This document shows, one piece after another, positions 16,992 through 24,008 of a stretch of 24,725 nucleotides of DNA. The stretch's first letter is position 1; each line of letters starts with the position of its first letter. The notes beneath the pieces were generated by a model that did no database searches, was not told the origin of the DNA, and saw nothing but the letters and a program-made list of their open reading frames with translations. A program made the translations under genes and the position numbers. The stretch spans positions 1 to 24,725 of the forward strand of contig JADKKE010000022.1 in assembly GCA_016720655.1 (NCBI GenBank). The letters are read 5' to 3'. This stretch comes from Bacteroidota bacterium (GTDB lineage Bacteria > Bacteroidota > Bacteroidia > AKYH767-A > 2013-40CM-41-45).

Positions 16992-17687
16992 ATGCCCGGG
17001 AAACCTCAGGAACTGATTTACAAGTTGCTTCGTGAAAAAGTCGTGCTTAAACAAGAAGTGTTTGAGCGTACGCGGACGGTATTTGTTCAGCTCAAAGAGA
17101 TTCTTCAGACTCTTTTCGTCGAGATGGGGAAAGAGATAAAAAATATCGACAAGGAGATTCTATTGGAATTCAAAGACAAGGGTGATTTCGAAATGGAATT
17201 CACTCTGGCTGATGATACCCTGGTTTTCATGATGCATACCAATGTGTTCACGTTCGATCATGATCATGAAATCTGGAAATCGTCCTATGTTCAGGAAGAC
17301 CCGAACAGGTCCTTTTGCGGGAAGATATACATCTACAATTTCCTTTCGGATTCATTCAAATACAACAGAACCAATGATATCGGTCTGCTGATCGCCCGCT
17401 TGTTTGTGAATAAGGACGGCCATTTTTTTGTCGAAGGAAAAAGGCAATTAGGGTTTTTGTACAATGATTTCAGCTCAGCAGTCCTGGATACTGAAAACCT
17501 GAGAAAAGTAGTAGAATCGGCTATTCTCTACAGTCTGGATTTCGATCCCTACATTCCACCCTATGAGCAAATCGTTCAGATTTCTGTCCAGGAAGTGATG
17601 GAAAGCACCATTCAGTCGAAAATAGCGACAGGCAAGCGTCTGGGTTTCAAGTTTTCATCGGATGCCAATCCTCTCGGAATGCCTTGA
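16992..17687 (+). CDS. Conserved protein of unknown function
   Basis: A 231-residue soluble protein with no signal peptide or membrane segment. The N-terminal third is helical and charged (LLREKVVLKQEVFERTRTVF). A mixed beta region follows (FEMEFTLADDTLVFMMHTNVFTFDHDHEIWKSSYV, then FCGKIYIYNFLSDSFKYNR), and a helical C-terminus (ENLRKVVESAILYSLDFDPY). I do not recognise a named domain, though it reads like a conserved Bacteroidota protein rather than a spurious frame: codon use is like its neighbours and the frame is intact. It lies between proS and tRNA-Glu on the same strand, which suggests, without proving, a translation-related context. Confidence 0.75.
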   Translation: MPGKPQELIYKLLREKVVLKQEVFERTRTVFVQLKEILQTLFVEMGKEIKNIDKEILLEFKDKGDFEMEFTLADDTLVFMMHTNVFTFDHDHEIWKSSYVQEDPNRSFCGKIYIYNFLSDSFKYNRTNDIGLLIARLFVNKDGHFFVEGKRQLGFLYNDFSSAVLDTENLRKVVESAILYSLDFDPYIPPYEQIVQISVQEVMESTIQSKIATGKRLGFKFSSDANPLGMP

Positions 17688-17709
17688 AAAAGAAATTATA
17701 CCCAACAAA

Positions 17710-17739
17710 TTTGAGTTTTTGAAAAAAAAATTACCTTTG
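17710..17739 (+). promoter_or_regulatory. Promoter of tRNA-Glu (TTTG ... TACCTTTG)
   Basis: TTTG (17710-17713) and TACCTTTG (17732-17739) are spaced 18 bases apart, matching the Bacteroidota -33/-7 promoter. The -7 element ends 17 bases before the mature tRNA 5' end, leaving a short leader for RNase P to remove. Confidence 0.7.
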
Positions 17740-17756
17740 CAGCCCATTGAACAAAT

Positions 17757-17828
17757 GGCCCGTTCGTCTAGGGGTTAGGACGCGTCCTTTTCACGGATGA
17801 AACAGGGGTTCGATTCCCCTACGGGCTA
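17757..17828 (+). tRNA. tRNA-Glu (anticodon TTC)
   Basis: A 72-base cloverleaf. The acceptor stem is GGCCCGT / ACGGGCT with one G-T pair and discriminator A; the D-arm is around TCTAGGGGTTAGGA. The anticodon stem CGTCC / GGATG encloses loop TTTTCAC, with anticodon TTC at 17790-17792. The T-arm is GGGGTTCGATTCCCC. CCA is not encoded. Its 3' end borders the serine recombinase module and is the likely attachment site. Confidence 0.96.
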
Positions 17829-19338
17829 CCCTAAGGGAAAGATCGGTTTTTTGACCGGTCTTTTTTCTTTTACACCTCTGGAAACCCGCGCCAGCATTGA
17901 AGAGTAGCCCTATCAACTCATTGGGTTCGGGAGTTCGGAATGAATTTTCTTCGAAAATTAATTTTTCTGTGAATATCGAACTCAATAAAAATCGTTTTTG
18001 TTCTACTGTTGCATTTTCATAAAGTGTTCCAAGGCTTGATAAAGTATGCAAACCCTTCTCAAAATCTTTTTTCGCAGGGAACTTACCAGTTGAAATATTT
18101 GAAAGTTCAATTTGTAATTCTTCAATGATTTGATTTTGTTTTAAGATGAGACGGTTGTAAGAAACTTTATCAATATCATCATGTAAATATTTCGCATCAA
18201 TTTTTTCAAGAGTAGATTTAGCTTGATTTAGTTTTTGTTGCAACAGCTTTCGGTCTGTAACAGAGTTCTGACTTTGTTGCGCAAATTGCTTTTCAAACAA
18301 AAACAGAAACAGATCTTTTATTTCGGGTTTTAATTGAAGTTCTTTCATCAAGTTTGTAATATTTTGATTCAAGACTTCAGCTTTTTGTCTCTCTTTGCAA
18401 CCAAGCATGCAATGATAGTATGCATAACGTCCTCCAACTTTGCCAACGGAGTGGCTCCCACTTAAATTTCTACCACACCTGGGGCAAATCAAGTATCCTC
18501 TCAATGGAAATGTCTCATTCACTTTCTTTGGCTTTGATTTGATCTTTCCTCTTTGAAGATGCATTTGTTGGGCTTTAATAAAAAGCTCTTCCGAAACTAT
18601 CGGTTCATGTAAGCCTTTAATTATTTCTTCAGGCTCTTTCATATATGCCTTAATGAGAATCATTCCGGAATAGATGGGATTTCTTAATATTAACCACATA
18701 TTGTTTCTGCCGCAGTTCAAGCCTTTTTTATTCATGATTTTCCTTACCTCTTCGATGTGGTAGAGTCCTGTCGCATATAATTCAAATGTTTCCCGAACTA
18801 AGGGTGCTTTTGCATTTTGAATGATGATGGGTTTGTTCTTTTCATCACGGCTAAAACTATATCCAAGAGGTGGAGTGGAAACCCATCTGCCTTCCTTTTT
18901 AGCCCTTCGCATGCCTTGTGTAGTATTCATCGCCCTTCTGGTATTTTCAATCTCCGGAGCGGTGAGATAAATGGCAAGCATCATTTTTTGCTCGGGAATG
19001 GAAAAGTCAATGATTTGTTCGATTGCATTTGCTTCGACATTCATTTTCCGAAGCTTCACAAGCATGTTCATTGCATCATTCAAATTCCTGGAAAAGCGGT
19101 CCCATTTAAGAAAGAGAATTTTGCGCACTGATTTTTTCTCTTTTATGAAATTCAACAGCTTTATAAATTCAGGACGTTCAAATGTTTTAGCCGAAAAGTC
19201 GTCCTGGAAGTGCCCTACTACAGTTAGATCGTAGAGGGCACAATAATTCTTAAGCCGGGCTGTTTGGTCACGCAAGCTATAGCCTTTATCTGCTTGTTCA
19301 TCTGTCGACACACGCGTATATATAACTACTTCTTCCAT
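17791..19338 (-). CDS. Large serine recombinase (integrase) at tRNA-Glu
   Basis: A 515-residue serine integrase, counting from ATG 19338 (MEEVVIYTRVSTDEQ); an in-frame TTG at 19380 is less likely. The resolvase domain has the nucleophile Ser11 in YTRVST and the WDRFSRN arginine motif (79-85). The recombinase domain (PPLGYSF...ILRNPIYSG) follows, then a zinc beta-ribbon with CPRC at 285-288 and HCMLGC further on, and a coiled-coil segment (LLQQKLNQAKSTLEKIDAKYL). The C-terminus is unusual: it continues through the antisense of the tRNA terminator and the tRNA itself, so the last 12 residues (VARRGIEPLFHP) are encoded by the reverse complement of the T-arm and anticodon region, with the stop inside the tRNA gene. 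This places the crossover at or near the tRNA 3' end and makes the enzyme responsible for the element's integration. Confidence 0.92.
   Translation of the reverse strand: MEEVVIYTRVSTDEQADKGYSLRDQTARLKNYCALYDLTVVGHFQDDFSAKTFERPEFIKLLNFIKEKKSVRKILFLKWDRFSRNLNDAMNMLVKLRKMNVEANAIEQIIDFSIPEQKMMLAIYLTAPEIENTRRAMNTTQGMRRAKKEGRWVSTPPLGYSFSRDEKNKPIIIQNAKAPLVRETFELYATGLYHIEEVRKIMNKKGLNCGRNNMWLILRNPIYSGMILIKAYMKEPEEIIKGLHEPIVSEELFIKAQQMHLQRGKIKSKPKKVNETFPLRGYLICPRCGRNLSGSHSVGKVGGRYAYYHCMLGCKERQKAEVLNQNITNLMKELQLKPEIKDLFLFLFEKQFAQQSQNSVTDRKLLQQKLNQAKSTLEKIDAKYLHDDIDKVSYNRLILKQNQIIEELQIELSNISTGKFPAKKDFEKGLHTLSSLGTLYENATVEQKRFLLSSIFTEKLIFEENSFRTPEPNELIGLLFNAGAGFQRCKRKKTGQKTDLSLRVARRGIEPLFHP
17839..17866 (+). 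terminator. Terminator of tRNA-Glu
   Basis: A 9-bp stem AAGATCGGT (17839-17847) / ACCGGTCTT (17854-17862) with one G-T pair and a 6-base loop, followed by T-rich sequence. It lies 10 bases past the tRNA and also forms part of the recombinase reading frame on the other strand. Confidence 0.85.
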
Positions 19339-19486
19339 CTTTATTTTGTTTTTTTGATGAACTGTGCATGCTGATTTCAATTTTTACAAGTGTATCAAGC
19401 ACTGCAAGGACTTTTACTATTTCTTTGTCTGAATATTTCTTTTTTCTTTTAGAAATAATTTTTTTCGCCTCTTCTAAGGAGATCAT
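19298..19486 (-). CDS. Small protein overlapping the recombinase start
   Basis: A 62-residue charged helical protein (MISLEEAKKIISKRKKKYSDKEIVKVLAVLDTLVKIEI...). It starts at ATG 19486 and overlaps the recombinase start (19338) by 41 bases in another frame, which suggests translational coupling. It is part of the minus-strand operon regulator - 122-aa protein - this - recombinase. The helical N-terminus resembles small accessory proteins seen next to recombinases in Bacteroidota elements, but I cannot name a family. A role as recombinase partner or directionality factor is only a guess from position. Confidence 0.5.
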   Translation of the reverse strand: MISLEEAKKIISKRKKKYSDKEIVKVLAVLDTLVKIEISMHSSSKKQNKDGRSSYIYACVDR

Positions 19487-19576
19487 GTGATTTACAAATG
19501 GATGATCTTTGTCGGTTTTTCCGATCCAAAATCCATGTAAAGGTTAAGCCTGGTTTTTCCAGTGCCTGAGTTTTCA

Positions 19577-19945
19577 TTACAATTTTATTTTTGATTTCTT
19601 TTCCAAGTGAACTATCAATCCGTTTTCAGTGATCACTTTGATGTCTTCGTAAGCCCCATTGATAATAAGGTCAATCAGTTTTACGTTAGGGCTTGCTTTC
19701 AGCTCTTCCGTCGCCAGAAGAAGTTTAGGCTGCCCATCATTAAAGGTGACTTCAATCGATTTGTATCGATTTTCCCGCAGATATTCGAGCACTTTTTCTT
19801 CCTTTTCAGAAAGTTCAAACAATTTGCCAACTTTTTCAACCCTTCCTAAGCAAATAACTTCTTCGAAAAGGTGATTTAGCGAAATTGAAATGTAGTTCTT
19901 CCGAAGTATTGATTGAATTTCAGTATTATTTACCTGGATTTGCAA
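19577..19945 (-). CDS. 122-residue protein of unknown function in the recombinase operon
   Basis: A small cytoplasmic protein with no recognised domain. The middle has a helix with acidic and basic residues (LFELSEKEEKVLEYLRENRYKSIEVTF), which could be a short winged-helix-like segment. The rest alternates strands and helices (DGQPKLLLATEELK, VKLIDLIINGAYEDIKVITENGLIVHLEKK). It begins with TTG 19945, overlapping the end of the MerR-like gene by 16 bases, the only possible start in this frame. Such overlap means the two proteins are probably made together. It may act with the regulator, as an anti-regulator or second DNA-binding partner, but nothing in the sequence proves this. Confidence 0.65.
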   Translation of the reverse strand: MQIQVNNTEIQSILRKNYISISLNHLFEEVICLGRVEKVGKLFELSEKEEKVLEYLRENRYKSIEVTFNDGQPKLLLATEELKASPNVKLIDLIINGAYEDIKVITENGLIVHLEKKSKIKL

Positions 19946-20478
19946 TTGATCAAGGAGTAGCGGAAGGACATGAATTTCATAGCCCTCTTTGGATTCACCT
20001 TTTGATTTTCTTCAATGGAAATTATAATTGAAATACTTTCTCCGGTATGCAGAATTTGCATAAGAAGCATTTCGAAAGTGGAAAAAAAAATATTTTTCAC
20101 ACTTAAAAGAAAATCTTCATTAAAAACAGAATCTTTTGAAATGCCGTTTGGTAGAGGCTCTAATTGTTCAAGCGCTTTTTCTTTTGCTTCTTTTGTGAGC
20201 CATTCAGAAAGAGGGCTTTCGAAAAAAAGTTCCGCTTTGACCAGAGCAATTACATTCAAGCCAACATTAAACTGTCGGAGACGTGCAATGAATCGCAACC
20301 ACACAAGTTCTGTCAAATTGAAACGTCTCCACTTCATTGCGTCAACTTGAACGGGCAATAAACCCTTTGTGTCCCAGTAAGTCAACGCACGGTGTGTTGC
20401 GCCACAGTCTTTCAAGCTGAATAGCCGGGCGTCGAAATATTTCGATTTTAGTGATCTGAAATGATTAGCCTTTTGCAT
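19930..20478 (-). CDS. MerR-like transcriptional regulator
   Basis: A 182-residue DNA-binding protein. Residues about 18-75 match the MerR N-terminal winged helix: RLFSLKDCGATHRALTYWDTKGLLP, then WRRFNLTELVWLRFIARLRQFNVGLNVI, keeping the YW..KGLLP turn and the WRRF wing. The C-terminal part (about 85-182) is helical and unlike the metal-binding tails of classic MerR proteins, so its signal is unknown. It starts at ATG 20478. The perfect inverted repeat AATGAACA / TGTTCATT over its own -7 element suggests it controls its own operon, which includes the recombinase. It is first in a four-gene minus-strand operon. Confidence 0.75.
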   Translation of the reverse strand: MQKANHFRSLKSKYFDARLFSLKDCGATHRALTYWDTKGLLPVQVDAMKWRRFNLTELVWLRFIARLRQFNVGLNVIALVKAELFFESPLSEWLTKEAKEKALEQLEPLPNGISKDSVFNEDFLLSVKNIFFSTFEMLLMQILHTGESISIIISIEENQKVNPKRAMKFMSFRYSLINCKSR

Positions 20479-20488
20479 GGGTTTTAAT

Positions 20489-20526
20489 AATGAACAAATA
20501 TGTTCATTTAAATGAAAATATGCAAA
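20489..20526 (-). promoter_or_regulatory. Promoter and palindromic operator of the regulator/recombinase operon
   Basis: A perfect 8-bp inverted repeat AATGAACA (20489-20496) / TGTTCATT (20501-20508) with a 4-base spacer. On the minus strand the -7 element CATATTTG (20502-20495; TAnnTTTG with one mismatch) lies inside it, and TTTG (20526-20523) is 20 bases upstream as the -33 element. The site ends 11 bases before the MerR-like ATG. This arrangement fits repression or autoregulation by the regulator. Confidence 0.6.
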
Positions 20527-20534
20527 TATTTATT

Positions 20535-20573
20535 AAAAAGCCCACTGTTTATGTTTTTTTTGGCTTTTTTTAA
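20535..20573. terminator. Possible bidirectional terminator upstream of the operon
   Basis: The 8-bp stem AAAAAGCC (20535-20542) / GGCTTTTT (20562-20569) has T-runs on both strands but a long 19-base loop. It could insulate the operon promoter from readthrough. The length of the loop lowers confidence. Confidence 0.35.
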
Positions 20574-20973
20574 TGCTTTTTTAATACATCCCTCTGATAT
20601 TAAAAAGGTCTCAAGTGAATAGGCAACCGTAAGGGGTAATTATACTTCAATAAGAACAGGTGCGTGACAAAAACTACGGATGAGGATAAGGAATTAATTG
20701 CCTATAATACGGGTTTAAAGATTGGCGATGTTAAACGTCGGAGTGTGGATTACTTGCAGTGATACAATACGGTGAAAATGTCCGGATTTATTTTACAATA
20801 GTTCAGGGTATTGACATGAAAACTATCCGGGATGAGTAGAGCGCAAATAAATTAAAAGACCGGAAGGAAATTAAGCGGAGGGTAAAAGTGCTGTGTACTT
20901 GTAAAGTAATTTAATCCATGAAAGGAAAGCGCAGGTACACTAATTTGAAGGATAATATAGCCAGTAAAGGGCT

Positions 20974-20994
20974 AAAAAAAGTTTTTTTTGAATG
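20974..20994. repeat. A7-G-T8 motif, copy 1
   Basis: AAAAAAAGTTTTTTTTG followed by AATG. It shares the core with the copies at 21434 and 21479, but the flanks differ. The core is a near-perfect palindrome around a single G. Confidence 0.6.
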
Positions 20995-21433
20995 AAAGAG
21001 AATTATTTTGCCTGATTGATATTTTATCTCTTTGGCTCATAAAATCCCAATTTGAGAAGGAGGGTTAATCTACAAGGTGCCAGTTCAGATAGCATGCATA
21101 ATTGGATATTAGCACGGATTTCTTTGGATTGTTTTTTTTTAAAAAATGAAAAGGGACCTTCAACTGTAATGAAAATACCAGATTACAACCAAACATTGAA
21201 ATTGAAGAAATACTCTTAGGCATTAAATCAAATTTACCCTTAAATTGTATAAAGAGCCCTGAGGACTTTTTCGCATTTCTTCATTTCATTTTTATTTTCT
21301 TAATCACAACTCTTGCCCTGGCGTCGCCCTGCTGATGAATAAATTATCACTTCTGAATTTAGTAAGTTTTCAGAAGCGAGAAAAAGTGTTTTTGTGTAAG
21401 ATAATTTATGCGATTTAGTTTTTGAAAATCATT

Positions 21434-21465
21434 GAAAAAAAGTTTTTTTGAAACACTTTGTAAAT
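21434..21465. repeat. A7-G-T7 motif, copy 2
   Basis: GAAAAAAAGTTTTTTTGA, then AACACTTTGTAAAT. Together with copy 3 it forms a direct repeat of about 32 bases including the downstream CTTTTGTAAAT-like part, 45 bases apart start to start. Confidence 0.7.
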
Positions 21466-21479
21466 ACCAAGAGTTCTCG

Positions 21480-21511
21480 AAAAAAAGTTTTTTTTGATTC
21501 TTTTGTAAATT
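21480..21511. repeat. A7-G-T8 motif, copy 3
   Basis: GAAAAAAAGTTTTTTTTGA, then TTCTTTTGTAAAT. It repeats copy 2 with few changes. Confidence 0.7.
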
Positions 21512-21692
21512 TCACTTTCCCTTGATGGTTTAAAATAATGTTAAAATTAAGCAAAGAGGTGCTTATAAAGAGACCATGCAAATCTTTCTACAATAATTGT
21601 CTAATTCGTGCCCGATACAAATTAGATTCAGAAAATCTAAATTGTTTTTTAATTAATTTCGAATGATTGATTTGACTTTCAAATACACACAC

Positions 21693-22100
21693 TTAATGGA
21701 AAAACAAGCAATTTACATTCCCATTCGGACAGCCTCTAAGGCATGAAGCGATGAGCCGCACCAAAAAAGAAGATGTTTCTAAATAAGTGTCTATGCAGCG
21801 GTTTTCACGCCGGTGGGTTGATAGAAGAGGTAAGCAGATCGTTGCTGCCCTTGCTGTAGCCAGTGAGCCTGAAATATTTTGAGAGGAGATGGAGCCGAGA
21901 AGATAATATCTGGAATACACGTTCCAGAGGGAAGTTGGAAGTTGAAGCAAGCGGCGGCCCATCTAAAGAAATGGGCCATCTGGTAACGTTCTTGATCAAA
22001 ATACCCTCGAAACCACCGGTTTAAACGGGAGAATTGCGTGCGACTTGCTGCCTGAGTCAAGAGTAAATGGAAGCAGCGGGCAGCAATCGATAAATTCCTA
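21693..22100. other. Frame-broken sequence, no gene recognised
   Basis: This stretch has higher GC than its flanks. Minus-strand frames stay open for about 89 codons (21693-21962 and 21791-22060), but they overlap and neither shows a domain; plus-strand frames are broken into pieces of 20-35 codons. The composition suggests former coding sequence rather than spacer. I cannot say which strand carried it. Confidence 0.4.
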
Positions 22101-22260
22101 TAAGCCCATCGTTAAGAAGTACGACCTCCCTGAATCTACTATACCCCTGATTTTGATATCTCTGAGCTTGATTCCCAAGAAAGGCGGGGAAGAAATATTA
22201 CGTGAGTTGGAAGAATCAAAAGCGAGCATGATAATACTTTTGGGTGATCTACTAAGGTGG
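22101..22260 (+). pseudogene. Receiver-domain-like remnant
   Basis: In one plus-strand frame (open 22045-22359) the segment IPLILISLSLIPKKGGEEILRELEESKASMIILLGDL resembles the middle of a response-regulator receiver domain: strand 3, the loop with G-G-E-E, helix 3 and strand 4. The position of the phospho-acceptor Asp seems to be Ser. The start of the domain is not found in the same frame. This is a resemblance by eye only; a signalling remnant is plausible. Confidence 0.3.
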
Positions 22261-22359
22261 TTTTTGAGGTTCCATGATAGGCGATATTCTAAGCTTCAGA
22301 TTTTGGTGAGACAGATGAGTCAGACGGAAGAAAGCACGACGTCCAGATCAACAAAATGA

Positions 22360-23233
22360 GTACTCCGTCATTCCCCTCTGCCATCCACGCCAGGCTGGTA
22401 AGTTGGGTGCGTCGAGTTCAAAGTGGGGACAGATTCGACAACTGGAAGAAAGGAAATGCAATTTGATAATTTACTTATAAGCGCCTCGCAATTTTACTAA
22501 AATGCAGATATTCAAATTGATGACTGGTGAGAGATGCTTTGACTTAATTAATTTCTGCATTGTTGTTCTGACTACAAATGATATTTTTACTTTTAATTTA
22601 GAATTTTAAATATTTCGTGATAAGGACTTGTAAGGGTGATGTTGGGTTCACGGGTTTCACCGGAGGACGTCGATAAGATCAGTAAGTCGTGCTCTATTTC
22701 AGATTTTGATATGGTAATCAAGGGAAATTTATTTAGTGTGTAATCGTTTAAAATTAATTTTCATATGAAAAGTTTTTTCAAAAGATTACTTTATATAATA
22801 CTCGGTCTATTCGGATATTTCATTTTCATAATGTTCTGATTATCAGAGTTTCAGCACATAATGTGGCAGATACTATCAACTGTCTTCGGCTTGGCCCGGA
22901 TTTCCATCCAAGGTTGTTTTGGTTTAATGACATTAAATCGAACCCGAACAGATGACATCCCAATCAAACAAATAGAATCAAATTTTTCAAAGAGATGACG
23001 AAGAGCTAAGCTTTCAAACATTCTGAGATTGAATACATCCAATATTATACCTTTATGGTTCGGCGATGTCATTTAATTCAAAGAGGAGAGGTTGATACTG
23101 AAGTGGAAAAAGGGTTTTTCAGAGCAGAGAATTAGAGAAATGTTAGAATGGAATATATGAATTGACTTCATGAAATGAAGTATGCTTGCTATTTTGTATT
23201 ATCAATAATTTCACCCATTTATATTACAAAACC
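22360..23233. other. Region with short open frames only
   Basis: There is no confident gene. Small open frames are 22356-22466 (MSTPSFPSAIHARLVSW..., 36 residues) and 22765-22839 (MKSFFKRLLYIILGLFGYF..., 24 residues, one hydrophobic helix). On the minus strand, 22851-23072 gives 73 residues (KGIILDVFNLRMFESLALRHLFEKFDSICLIGMSS), which loosely resembles the start of a receiver domain. None is supported well enough to annotate as a gene. Confidence 0.4.
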
Positions 23234-23596
23234 ATGAAATTTCTTGGCCTCGAAGAAGACGAACTCGATCGAATGATTTTCTGGCGAACAGCTAAATCCA
23301 TCAACAAGGACCATGAAGTGCAATTTGTAAAAAAATGAGGCCGAGTTGATTAAAGCGTTAAGAGAAGGCGGTGGTGACATTGTTTTCCTTAGCGCAAATG
23401 CAGGAATGAACAAGATGTTCTGAGGACGATTCACTCGGTTCGGATAATGCGGGAGAAAATTCCTATTCTCCTTAATTCAATTGGCGTCGAAAATATTTCC
23501 GTCGTGAAGTTCATGAAGGCCGGTGCAACGATCTCATTCCTAAGAGCCATTTTTCGCCTGCCGTGCTTGAAAATACGATTGCGGGACTTTAAATTT
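23234..23596 (+). pseudogene. Response-regulator receiver domain, frameshifted
   Basis: Pieced across three frames from ATG 23234, the sequence reads as one receiver domain. MKFLGLEEDELDRMIFWRTAKSINKDHEV has the acidic pocket in EED. EAELIKALREGGGDIVFL gives strand 3, then VLRTIHSVRIMREKIPILLNSIG. Next VENISVVKFMKAGA and LIPKSHFSPAVLENTIAGL hold the conserved Lys. Frame changes occur in the A7 run near 23329-23335, near 23415-23421, and near 23530. The residue at the phospho-acceptor place is Ser (FLSAN) rather than Asp, so even a repaired protein may not be phosphorylated, unless this codon is also an error. Downstream (23663-23803) an open stretch without start codon (EVTPYEDEYYSMASEPLAPYLASL) may be its output part or another gene. 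Confidence 0.5.
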
Positions 23597-24008
23597 CTAA
23601 CGGGTCATCTAAATCAATTAGTAGTGAAACAAATTTGAAATCATGACAGCTCAAAAGGGTGAGAGGTTACTCCTTATGAAGATGAATATTATTCAATGGC
23701 CTCCGAACCTCTCGCGCCGTATCTGGCCTCTTTGAAAGAACCCATTGAATTTCGTTCCCCCTCTTCAACTTTTGGCGAGGTTACATTGGAACGTGGAAAT
23801 TGAAAACAAGCGCTTGTTTCTGACAGATTTGCAAGCGTTTATTTTGGACAACAAGGAAGTTAGTATCAAATACATATTTCCCATAAAGTGTTTTTTAGTG
23901 ATGTTGATGAAAATAGTGCTCGAAAATAATTTTCTTTAAAGAAAAAATAAATTAAGTAATATTGTGAGAATCTATTAATAGGAAATAGCATTTAAAACAT
24001 TTAGAAAT

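Larger units (their letters stand above)
20574..21692. other. AT-rich region without a recognisable gene
   Basis: I see no intact gene here. A 32-codon open frame at 20664-20762 (GTG start; TKTTDEDKELIAYNTGLK...) ends quickly and matches nothing I know. The region contains three copies of an A7-G-T7/8 motif, an 8-bp inverted repeat CTTCTGAA / TTCAGAAG (21350-21357, 21369-21376), and many short T or A runs. It might hold the element's replication or transfer origin, or degraded genes with too many frame breaks to read. Confidence 0.5.

Noticed and set aside
18817..19234. Plus-strand frames of 87-104 codons
   Set aside because: They lie opposite the serine recombinase catalytic domain; no domain or start signal.
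20664..20762. Small 32-residue gene with GTG start
   Set aside because: Short, no recognisable family or upstream signal, and in a region of uncertain sequence quality.
20960..20980. Second attachment site (GGCTA next to an A run)
   Set aside because: Only six bases match the tRNA 3' end, far too few to be a copy of the attachment core.
20574..22100. Group II intron or retron
   Set aside because: No reverse transcriptase motif (such as YADD) and no domain V-like hairpin was found on either strand.
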